Shown here piece after piece: positions 34,625 through 45,140 of a DNA stretch of 64,000 bases. The translations under genes and the position numbers were made by a program. The notes under the pieces are model-generated. The model was not told where the DNA came from and ran no database searches. It saw only the letters and a list, made by a program, of their open reading frames with translations. Origin of the DNA: Atkinsonella hypoxylon (lineage: Eukaryota > Ascomycota > Sordariomycetes > Hypocreales > Clavicipitaceae); contig JFHB01000002.1 in assembly GCA_000729835.1 (NCBI GenBank), positions 496,001-560,000 on the forward strand. Direction: 5' to 3'. Position 1 is the stretch's first letter, and every line of letters begins with the position of its first letter.

Positions 34625-35978
34625 AGTGTTCTAATAGTGGTGGGCAGGAGGTAATTATACGTTGCATGTATTCCGTACTTATACTACTCCGTAACTAACT
34701 ATATCTCCTTCTACTCTGTATATCCTGGAAGCGCAGCCGCTTTGACTACGCTCCACCCGATTACAAAGTTAAGGTTAGCTTCGTAATAGTTACCCACCGG
34801 TTTTAAAAGGGTTTTAGCCTATTTTAAGCTCAAATTAACAAGTATAAAGTTCTCGCATTAATGTTCTCATTGAGAACCGTAAGACTGACTGCACCACACT
34901 ACAGGTCGTTCGAGGTTGCGCGCACGAACGAGCAAGGGTGTTATGGGGCTAGGATACCGCGTCGGAGCCAAAACGGTTTCAAAGACATCATCACCGGATA
35001 TACGGAGTAATGCCGATCGATCATATGCTGTCTTTCGACTTAAATTAGCTATGGCATTGAATTAGCCTCAACTGCTAAAAGGCCCGGGAATCAAGAGATT
35101 TGCCACCATCGGCCAGGGACGGGAGGCAAGAGCCACACGCTAGGCTCATATTACTTAGTACCGAGCCAGAATTGTATTTAAAGGCTGTATTCCGTAGAAG
35201 GAGCTGTAATGTATAGCGGAGGCCTCTGATGCGTTATTCAAATGTTCACGAGGGTGCTCTGCTACCTGCTTCCCTCGTAGATGTGCTGCTCGCAATCGGC
35301 AGCGCCAGCGTTAATCAAGGCGTTGATTGAAGCCTTCGAGACCCTGTTCAAGCCGTTGTTGCGTTGTGCTGCAGCTGCTTAAGACTATCGCCAAGTCAGC
35401 CTGTTCAAGTTGTTCGCTGAGGCAAGATGAACAGCGAAATTCCTCATACGAGTCTTGTACGGGGCTTCAATGAGCCGTCCCTGCTCGTCTGTGGTCGGAC
35501 CGCCTCCGGCCACCAGTGAGGGTGAAAATCGATCATCTTAAGAGACTCGTCGCTTTCCATTGTAACAGAAAATTATATAGTAGCATTGGATCCCCTACTT
35601 TGATATGTATGTGCGAGTCCAGCTTGTTCTGGGGTTTTTACTCTTTCCCTCAAGCTCTGCATCGTCGCTTTGCCTTATTACTTTAGTTATCGCTGTCCAG
35701 CCTAGTTTTCGCACTGAATTATGCAAAATCAGCTGGATATACCAATTAACGCAGCGGCGGCTGAATGGGTGTGTGATGTGCTAGATATCACACATACGTA
35801 GCTAGGCAGAGCCAATCATGCTGCATATTCCGTACACTAGTTCACTTACCAAAGTTTGACCGGGGGTCCGGTAAATATCATGTGTATTTTTAGGCAGAAT
35901 AGCATATGCAGATTATATCGCACTAATACACTGTGCGTGGGGTTTGCATATGCTAAAATCTTTACGGAGTACCGCCTG
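34625..35978. other. AT-rich stretch without recognisable genes
   Basis: Stop-rich in all frames. Repeated ATTCCGTA-type words are scattered through it. I see no terminal inverted repeats or transposase. Confidence 0.5.
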
Positions 35979-37530
35979 CTATTTTAGCCAAAAATACACC
36001 CGGTTTAAACCCGCGCAAACATCCTGGAACCCCAAGGTGGATCCTGCTATGAATCGCGTTATCGAAATCCCTGAGTCAGTCAATTGGTGGTGGTAAGGGG
36101 CATGATTCCCAGATAATATTCCAACATGCGTCCTCCGTAGGAACACGGAGATAAGTGCGTTGTGGGTATGTGCCACGTCGCGCTTGCGCAAAAACACCTC
36201 GGCCTCATCGAGAAGAAGCAGAGCGTGCCTGTGATCCGCAAGCTCAAAGTGAAGCGAAAGCTGCTTCTCGAGCTTTGCTGCATCGATGCTCCGATCTCCA
36301 GCGACTTTCTGCAGGACGTCAGCCCCAGGCGGCCCAACTGGCACGTGTGTTGGTGGTGGACACAAGAAATACTAGACGTGAGAAATACCAGACGGTTGAA
36401 GCTGGGGTTCGCACTCCGAGAGCATAGTCAGATCACGACTCTTCCCTATGGCGATGTCATCAAATGAATGGCCATGCGTTTCGCTGTGAAGGAGATGCTG
36501 CAAAAGCCAGCGTGAGATTCCTCCGCTTGGGCTCAATCGCAAGACGGTTCCAAAGGGAGTCGTTCCAGCTGATCTCGGTCATGTCGTCAACCGCAACCTC
36601 CACTACATGCGATTTGATTTGTTTCACAAGCCTCTCATTACCAGGCGGGATTCTTACGCCACAGCTTACCATGCAGACTATATCCTAGAACAAGTTGGAC
36701 TGCAAAGGAGCAAATCCTCTTCATCTTGCATATCAACATCCAAATCGTCATCCTTTACCTAGTCGGCCCTTTGGCGGTGGAGGCGGACCATGATCAAAAA
36801 AAAAAACAGAGATCGATAGAAATCGGAATCATGCCGCCGACTACTGGCTGCCGTGATTAGGCTTGGCCTGTGTTAAGTTGATCTTTCGGAACTGTGCCGC
36901 ATCGACCATGATCCTGCTCGAGATGGACGTCGCGACCGACTCTCCTCTCCAAGGGCCTACCTGGAACGCAGTGCCATTATATTGGAGATGCCCAGCGCTC
37001 TTCCAAGAGTCGAGCGTCTTACCACAACTAATCAGCTCCGCTCTGGTCTGATCTGGTCTATATTTCTGTGGTATTGCAGGGGGGAAACGCCGAAGAACTG
37101 ATAGGCTTTGACCTACGGAATTTCAAAGTACCAGTATCAATCGAAATCTCACTGAACACTTTCCCGTCAAAGTCAACGGAGCGGCCCTTACACCGCACTA
37201 TCAGGCATAGTTCTTTCTTGGTCAAAGACGTATTTCATGCATCTTTTATTTCTTTGGTCCCGGGACACCTAATGTAAGCAAAACGTGTTTGGCTGGAAAA
37301 GAGCCCAGAGCGTGTCATACGGTATTCTCGCCACTCATCAGAAGCGGCGACAAACGAGTCCTGGTATCGGTGAGGGTTGTCTCGATATGCTGGATAAGGA
37401 AGTCGACGTGCTTGGAACACATTAGGTCGAGAGGATTGATGCTACTTCGGTGTGACTTGAGCTCTGGGAGGAAGTGAGACAAGAGATTTTGCTCGACCTA
37501 AGCTCAAGTTGGCGGTTAGCTTCACATGAT
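35979..37530 (-). pseudogene. Decayed AAA-ATPase with DUF7025-type N-terminal region
   Basis: On the minus strand, from right to left: SKHVDFLIQHIETTLTDTRTRL and an altered version of the LLWALF/CPGTKK region (37235-37490), KGRSVDFDGKVFSEISIDTG (about 37140-37200), FDDIAIGKSRDLTML (about 36420-36460), a damaged Walker A reading VGPPGADVLQ, then KLEKQLSLHFELADHRHALLLLDEAEVFLRKRD with a clean Walker B. After a frameshift comes EYYLGIMPLTTTN (sensor 1). The order and spacing fit the large fungal AAA-ATPases that pair DUF7025 with one AAA module. Stops and frameshifts are spread throughout, and the GKT of Walker A is lost. No function remains. Confidence 0.8.
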
Positions 37531-37689
37531 TGGAGGGGAAAAGCTTGCAGAGGGTTTTGTCTTCCTTAGTTCTAATTCCATGCTCGCCTTCCAGAAACAT
37601 CCTCGAGATATCTCGTAACCATTCAGATGGATCGTTGGCAAAAAGATTGTTTACACTTCGTTAGATGCTAACCGAGTATCTTCGGACTT

Positions 37690-38500
37690 GGCATCTTCGG
37701 GTATCCCGGTAGCTTCGACTTTGGTCCGACGGGCTTCGAGTGGAGTTGCCCTATATTGTCAATAGCTTCCTCCGGTGATTCCCTATCTTCTAGAAGAAGC
37801 GAGAAAATCTTAGCTGGGCTGAACTTTAGCTCCGGCACCTTAGCAGCAAACTCTCCCTGCCAATCGCTTACCTCTCTTGTTATCTTCCCTTTGACTCACT
37901 GCGGCTTTTATAGGCCGTTCTGTTCTCTTCTGATTAAGTGTCTTTGGACAAAGTGGCGTCGCCTTTCATGGGCTTGAAGATGAGGCAGAAGAGCTCAGCT
38001 GTCAGCGAGCCCAGGTTCAACCTTCTTGTCCACGCGGCCAGGTCGTATGAGTGCTTCGTCGAGGCGTGTCATGTGATTGGTAGTCATAATCAGGACCCGG
38101 CCATCTTGCGAACCTACGCCATCGATGACGTTCAAGAGGGTGGAGAGAGGCACCTTTCAAAAGGCAGGTTTCCTTTCGTGAGAGGGAGAGCTAGTCGCGG
38201 TTTGGCGAGAGTCTTTTTCGGTATCCCTATTCGAACTGACGGTGTCAATGTCTTCCAAAAAGAACGACGCAAGGACTTGGAAGCTTGGCGAATGGATTGC
38301 TCGGGGTGCCTTCGTTGATAGCAGGAAGGCTAAGGATATAGATGTCCAAGCCAAAACGACCAGTAATAGACAAACTCAAACTCAAATTTCTAGTTCCAGG
38401 AGGACCGTACAGCAAGTCACCTCGTCGACATGAAATACCACGATCGGAATACTATCGTTGGGCTGATGGGTTGATGAAGTCGCCGATATCTTTCTATTGC
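37690..38500 (-). pseudogene. Decayed BCS1-type AAA-ATPase
   Basis: Reading leftwards: KDIGDFINPSAQR*YSDRGI (the stop replaces the conserved Trp, TGG to TAG), LLYGPPGTRNLSLS (Walker A with GKS changed), FGLDIYILSLPAINEG, ASFFLEDIDTV (Walker B, after a frame change), an in-frame TGA near 38160, LSTLLNVIDGVGSQDGRVLIMTTNH, then LDEALIRPGRVDKKVE (sensor and arginine finger). After another frame change come LFCLIFKPMKGDAT and FAAKVPELKFSPAKIFSLLLEDRESPEEAIDN. This matches the BCS1-like AAA-ATPases that are abundant in filamentous fungi. The Bcs1 N-terminal domain is absent. It lies tandem with the DUF7025-type relic on the same strand. Confidence 0.85.
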
Positions 38501-40083
38501 TAGTATTGCCCATTATTGCCCATTATTGTCCAATAGGTTATAAGCCTAGGAGACCTATTGCAAACTCTACTGTATGTTCTATGACGCCGCTATGGATAGC
38601 TTTATCTAACTTTGCAACTGCAGTATTACTAGATCACTGTAGAAGGGATTCTACAGCCACTGAAAGCTACTAATGAGGGTATTTCCACTAGGTCTACACA
38701 CACTACATACCATTTTGCTAGTGTTACTAGCTATCAACCGCAGAAACATTTTATGTAGTTCGCCTACTTATTCGATTTTTCAAGTAGAACACGCTAGGTA
38801 CACTCTTAATTTGCTTTCTCTTTAGGTCTATTTCTAGTTAGAATTTCACAAGAGAATCTTCTCGGTAGATTTTTTTGCTCAAAATAGTAGGGCCTACTAT
38901 ATATATCCTTGAATACCCCTATTATTCTGCTCTGCCACATGTTTTACGTGTATAAGTAGATTGCGCTCTGACGCACTTTGAAACCTCTATGTTGACAAAC
39001 CTTGGACAGATTGATGGCGGGAGGTGCTTGGCAATCCTATCTCAACCGACACAAGGGAAATTGTTCTAGACCCCGAAGGCGAATAAGGGAGCCCGAGCTG
39101 CATGATGGTCTTCTAAAACTCAGAAACCCAGTCAGCAACGGCCACCTGCAGATACGATAGGTCACGTATCTTAGTAAGGCGACGAGAGAGACTGTTGTTA
39201 CATGCGGCATCGCGGCTGCCAGGTGTCAAAGTCAGCCACTCCACGTGATGCACGAACACCTCGAGGCGTTCTCTATCATCCTTTTCTCCGTCAGGCTAAA
39301 CTGAAACGCGCTCCGTACTGTAAGGCTTGTACGACGGATATTGTATGCACGCCGGGCCTGTTCATAATGTATGTCTCAGATTCCTGCGTGACACTCACGA
39401 CTGCTGGGATCTGACGTTGCATTCGTTGTTCCTGTCTGTTTTTTAACGAGATGGGTCGCGGAAAACTGGGAAGGATCAGGTGCATCTAGCGAGCAATGCC
39501 TGGAAGCTATAATTAATTATACGACAAGCCAGCAGATTGCTGACAAGACACCTCCTGTTGCTTCCAAGTTGAGATGATGGAAAAATCAAAGCAGGAACCT
39601 GCAACACAACAGGACTGATTTTTGAGCGTTGCCGGCCTGTTGTGGATCTGGCGCTTTGAATGTGGCCATGTCTCCATGTCTCCATGGATGGATTGTCTGG
39701 GACGCGGTTGTGTTGCGGGTTTGCATCAAGCCTTTCTTTCGGACCAATCACAGGCTGAGCCATGCACGCGGCTTCTCGGCCGAGTGTAGGAGGTGTCCGG
39801 TGCGACGCTCTTCCCAAAGAAGCAGCAGGGCAGCGGCACCCGTTTGTTTTGGGACAAATCTGTCTGTGTTGGTTCACACTTGCATCCGACGATCTGGCTC
39901 GCAGCAAGCGATTTCGTTTGACGAGCCGGGGGGGGGGAGGGACCGTAAATGAGATACTGGAAACTGGAGACTGGAAAGCGTGCCGACGTCCCGGACGGAC
40001 CTGTCAATGACCGAGGCACTAACTAAAATCGCAAACACAGCTGGCAAATGTAAATTTGATTTAATTTGATTTAACCGTGCATA

Positions 40084-40164
40084 ACCCGCAGCACCCGCAG
40101 CACCCGCAGCACCCGCAAAAACCCGCAAAAACCCGCAGAACCCGCAGAACCCGCAGAACCCGTA
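40084..40164. repeat. ACCCGCAGC/ACCCGCAAAA minisatellite
   Basis: Eight tandem units of 9-10 bp built on ACCCGCA with three variant tails (GC, AAA, GA), grouped by type, which suggests stepwise local expansion. Confidence 0.85.
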
Positions 40165-40305
40165 GTTACCGTAAGCCTGGGAAGGAGCGCGCCTCGGGCA
40201 AAAAGCGACGAGTCAGTCACGTGTTTGATGGCCATGATCACCCGGGTGGTGCCTGCTAATTCGACTAATTCGTCGGTTGACCCGCTTCGATGGTGATGCA
40301 CAAGG

Positions 40306-40355
40306 CAGGGCCAAGCCAGGCGAAGCCAGGCCAAGCCAAACCAAGCCAAGCCAGA
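40306..40355. repeat. 10-bp tandem repeat (GCCAAGCCAG)
   Basis: Roughly five imperfect copies of a GCCAAGCCAG unit. Confidence 0.75.
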
Positions 40356-41306
40356 CCATGACTGGCAAACCTGGAACAGACACCGGCGTGTTTGTGCTCA
40401 CGTATGCATAAGTCGCCCATCTGAGCCAGTTTCAACGAGATGGCAGACTGCAAGACATTTTCTTCTCCTGGACATGATTCCTTCCCCAAGACCTCATTTC
40501 GGCTCCAATCTCCTTTTTTTTTTTTCCCTTCTCCTTCCTCTTCTTCCTTCACCATGCCGCAGGGGGGCTTCTGCAAGGATCCATCACAAATGCATCCCAA
40601 GGTTTCATTCCAGGGTCGCCACGCGGTTTGCACATTTCCTTTCCTGGCACAACGCCGAATAAATGATCAATCTGTTGTGATCGTCCCAAGGCAAGGTAAG
40701 AACGGCGCGAGGCTTCCGGCCTGCAGAACCGCGCGCGCAACATCACCTTCTTTTGACGTCACGTCCCAGCTGTCTCGCTCAACTCTGTGCTCCGCTTCAT
40801 ATCACGTACATACTGCTTGGCATTGTCGCCGGCTACGCTGCCATCTGGCGCAGGGCAAAGGAAGCCTACGCTCTGGCTTCTTGCTGCGCATGAATTGGCC
40901 CCGGGATCTGATACTGTTGGCCGTTCACGGGAGTCAAGTCGTACCAAGTTGTGCCACCAGACCCCCAGGCCTACATGCAAGGCCAAGAAAGAAGATGGTC
41001 CAGACAGACAGACAACGGTGCTAGAATGCCCTTGAACCTGCTGCCAACCTGCTGCCAACCTGTTGCTTTACCTTACTTGCTCTGTGCGAGCTGAAATCTG
41101 CTTCATGTCGATGGCCGATTTTGCGCCACCACGAATTCAAATATGCTTTAGTAACCTTGCATTTTCGGCCCTTCCCCTGTCTCTGTCGTCTCTGTCGTCT
41201 CTCACACTTCTACACCTTCCATGTTGCTCATGTATAAACTTTTTTCTTTCACCAAAACATGACGTTCTGACATCGATTCAACCACAGGTCAACTCTATGG
41301 TGGGCC

Positions 41307-43170
41307 ATGGCGCTTCAGTCAGCATTTGAGTCCCTGGACGCAATCGCGGACGGGGGGCTGCCTGATTTCTTCAGCCGCCTCTTACCTTTTGCATTATTGG
41401 CAATGTTAGCCCTGTTTATGCAGGCCACCCGTCGGGATAACACGGGCGACTTTCCTATATTAAATCCGCCCAAGTGGTACGAGTTAAAACTCGTCAAGCA
41501 GATTCAGTTTCTTTTTCATGGCATTGATGAGTTGGCCAAGGCTAGGTGCTTGAGCAATGGCAATCCCTTCCGCTTGCTCACGAATTCTCGCGAAATTATT
41601 GTTCTGCCCCCGTCATACGCAGAAGTCCTCAGTGACGAGGACAGGTTGAGTTTTACCAAGTATTTTGCCGACGTTTGTCCAACTGCCTTTCTCTTGATGT
41701 TCGCTATGAGCTTCTAGTAACAGTACCTGTAGGAATTCGACGGTGATGGCAAAACGCCTGGTCTCGAACCCTACACTCTTATTGCAGATCCCTGCAGAAG
41801 GGTATCCAAGTTGGTCAAGAAGCGGTTGACGAGATCCTTGAGTATGGCTTGACGCCACGTGCAAATACCGGGCATGGAACATGATATTGACGATTCGTTT
41901 TAAGATACCTTGCCTATAAAAATGTCTTCCGAGGCAAACTTCGCCATTGAGTACAACTTCGGCGGCCGCCGTGGTGAGTGAAGCTATTGACTTTCTCCGT
42001 GGATGCGAATCTTCATGGACACAGATTGTTGCCCAAAGTCGCTTCCCCGCAACACATTATCTAACGTGTCAGCAGATTGGCAAGAGACTATGATACACCA
42101 AAATCTCTTAGATGTTATTGCACGAATGGTATCTCGTCTGTTCTGGGACGGAGATGAAGTTTGCCGCAACGAGCATTGGCTTAACATCATGAAAGACTGG
42201 TCAGTTAACAGCGTTATTGCTGCCTTTATGATCAACATGGCACCAAGTTTCATGCGGCCTCTCATCCGCCGAGTTTCTTCACGTGTTCACCGAGCCCGGG
42301 ATGACTACCGAGCGGCTCGTGAATTTATCGAGCCTTTGATTTATGCTCGACGCGCCGCTCGTAACCAGGCACGTGCCGCCGGACAAGAACCTCTTGCTTT
42401 TAACGACATTGTGGATTGGGTCGATTCGGAGAATGAGGAGCTAGCATGCGACCCTGTCGCTTTGCAGATGGTACTCAATGTGGCCGCAGTTCACACAACA
42501 GCGGCCCTTGTTACCAACACACTAGTTTTCCTGGCGAGTGACCAGACGACCTTGCCGCCGCTGTGTGCAGAACTGGTGGCGGAGCTACAGAAGGATGGCT
42601 GCCAGACCAGTGCTTTGAACAACCTCAAGTTGATGGACAGTGCTATCAAAGAATGTTTGCGACTGAAACCACCCGGCGTCTGTAGGTGCAAGTATTCCTC
42701 CATTGATAGCTTTGTTATGATATACTTGCTAACATACTATGATAGTTGGTATGCATCGAGCTGCGCTGCAGGATATGAAGCTACCTAATGGTCTGAGAAT
42801 ACACAGAGGCGACCGCGTTTTTGTTGATATCCCTCATATGCGAGATGCCAGCATCTACCAATCGCCGGATACCTACGACATGTACCGATTTTTGCGCATG
42901 AGGACAGATCCCGACCTAGCAATTAAAGCACCCCTCGTTAACACTAGCCCCGAACACCTGGCATTTGGACATGGTACGCAAGCTTGTCCTGGACGCTTCT
43001 TTGCCGCTATTTTAAGCAAAGTTGTTCTGTCTCATCTCTTGCTTAAATATGACTGGAAATTGGCTCCTGGAAGCGACTCAGAGTCACTTGCTATTGGGCT
43101 GACGAAGCGTATCAATCCAAGACTCAAACTTTTATTCAGGAGGCGTGATGAAGAATTCGAGTTGTACTAA
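41307..43170 (+). CDS. Membrane-anchored cytochrome P450, intact
   Basis: Five exons (41307-41672, 41733-41841, 41905-41973, 42076-42681, 42746-43170) give 524 residues, standard for a microsomal fungal P450. An N-terminal anchor (LLPFALLAMLALFM, about residues 26-39) tethers it to the ER. SYAEVLSDEDRLSFTKYFAD, MSSEANFAIEYNFGG, SRLFWDGDEVCRNEHWL, the I-helix AAVHTTAALVTNT, the ExxR motif in KECLRLKP and the heme loop FGHGTQACPGRFFA (Cys about 464) all lie in order. It looks related to fungal ent-kaurene-oxidase/LovA-type P450s that oxidise terpenoids or polyketides, a loose assignment. Intron 1 uses a weaker GTTTGT donor and intron 2 a TTTAAG acceptor; I chose them because phase and family alignment both require them. 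It could serve the sesquiterpene cyclase 11 kb away, but no intervening genes link them. Confidence 0.9.
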
Positions 43171-45140
43171 TAGCCATTCCCCACGGTTTCCCTTTTATCG
43201 TCATTATCCTCATTTTTTTGACCAGTATCATACTTCTTAGACCACGGTCCATAACGTATTGAGAGACCGCATCAGGCATTTCTACGAATTTTCTTCATAT
43301 TGTGCCCCGCCTGAAGTACATACCTTACGAATTCAATGTATATGAAAGACGCATACAGTATGCATTTATTATGATACTTTCAGTGGTGGTTTGGGAAAGG
43401 GGAGGGGGGATTTAGCAATGGATGCATTTAAGAGACATATCAGAGAATACAGCAGCAACAATGAACATCTGCGACGTATTACAGCGCTATCCTAACGTTC
43501 CTTCGACAAGCAGTGGAACAACTATCATTATTACTCGGGGTTTTTTTTTTTTGGTCTTTTTCCCCCTTCACCATCTGCTGAACAAGAAGACACGTAACCC
43601 TCAAAAAAAGGTACTTCATTCGATGGACGGATAAAGACGATAAATATTGGCAAGACAAAGCTTCTTGGCATTTGTCTGGATAACCCGGATGTCTAGCCCA
43701 CTGGGTCCGATGTGGATGCAGCCGACTAGAGTGCCGATCATTTCGCAACAAGCATGGCGAATACGGTTTAGTGAGGGGTCCTGCAATCTGCTGGCTTGGA
43801 AAAGGGTCCTTCCTTTTCGAAGCATGGATGACGCTACGACGAAAGAATTCATGGGGGCTTCTAACTCGGCCAAATCATTGGCAGTCGACGACACGTATGG
43901 GAGACGCTAAATTAAAACAATTGAGACGGTTCGCCGAAGCCGAAACCACGATAAATGCCTCATGACCCTCCATGACAGAGCATCATAGATGGGATCAATG
44001 TCTTTCACCCGGTCATTGATGCCCACCTGGCTTTTTCTTTGCAGGCTGTTCTGGCAAAGAGGACGTATTGCTTGACTGATGGCCACCTGCCTCCAAGAGA
44101 GTTGGCTAAAATGAGTTGGGAGTCGCGAAAGATGGCCAACGCTTCCATTTTCGGTCGTAAAAGCGACATCGATAGAGTATTCAGCCCTAGGCAAACGGTC
44201 TCTCTCTCCCTCTCCTTTTCATATGGTGTTCATAACAAAGGCAATCACTTGCGATTACGCGTGAAGCAAGCTCAGGAGCGGGTGATTCGCACATACCAGG
44301 CGAAGGGCATCTCAATAATAGCATCTTGCTGGATATCCGATTGGCACTTTTATTTCGGCATAGCCGAGGCATACTCGCTTGTAACGGCTCCGTTGTAGTA
44401 GCACGAGCCTCAATCGCGCCTCGGCATCGCCCTTTGTCGCCAGTGCTACTACGTAGGTTGCTGGATGATCTTGTGTCGTCGTTGTCGGGAACCGCTCGAC
44501 CGGTTAGCTACTGCAAAGCTACCATGCTACGAGCATTAAACCTTTGGAAATCTTGGGTCTTTATATCGGTCATGTATTGCGTATTGCTGTATATCCGGCT
44601 TTTTACATCGCTGGCGTTGATGGCGAGGAATGTCACGCCGAAGGATGCGTGAATATGGAAAGGTGCTGAGTTTACAGAAGTAGAGATACTGGGAATGTCG
44701 GCTTCTGCAGTTGCAGTTGCGACCTATTAACTATCGTGCTACTATGAAAGAGTTGATTTGCGTTTGGGCTCGGAAGGGGATATGTACCGCTGGACAAAGT
44801 TCACCCTAGTATTCCGTACACCTACCCACATCAGCAGCTCCACCCCCGCCGCATCAAGACGAGCGGGGCAACTTTTTTTTTTTTTTTTTTCCCCAGGACA
44901 CCGCAGCACGATTCAGTATCCGGCCAGAGTGGACAAAGACGCCGCTGCTTTGTATCGCCACTCTCGTCCTTCTGTCTTTGAGTCTCATACATTCTGCTGG
45001 AAACTGGTACTGAAATCAATGACCCCGCCGTAAGACTTTTCTCTCATACGAATCACACACAAGCTCAAGATTTTTCTCATGGAAGGCTTGCCTCATTCAC
45101 TCTTTCTAGCTTCAACCCCGACTCGCTTCATCGCCGTCTC
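43171..45140. other. Intergenic region, no assigned gene
   Basis: Two minus-strand open frames (43907-44194 and 43616-43894) could be spliced through a TTTAG acceptor, but match no family I know. T-tracts occur at 43542-43552 and 44874-44890. The last few hundred bases form the promoter of the methyltransferase gene. Confidence 0.4.

Larger units (their letters stand above)
38501..41306. other. Gene-free stretch with simple repeats
   Basis: No supported coding sequence in 2.8 kb. It holds a short TTGCCCATTA repeat (about 38506-38530), a 9/10-bp CCCGCA array (40084-40164), a 10-bp GCCAAGCCAG array (about 40306-40355), a T-tract (40505-40516) and a G-run (39928-39937). The last few hundred bases are the likely P450 promoter. 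Confidence 0.5.

Noticed and set aside
43616..44194. Two minus-strand frames joinable through a TTTAG acceptor, possibly a small gene
   Set aside because: No recognised similarity, no convincing donor or start context, and neighbouring sequence is stop-rich.
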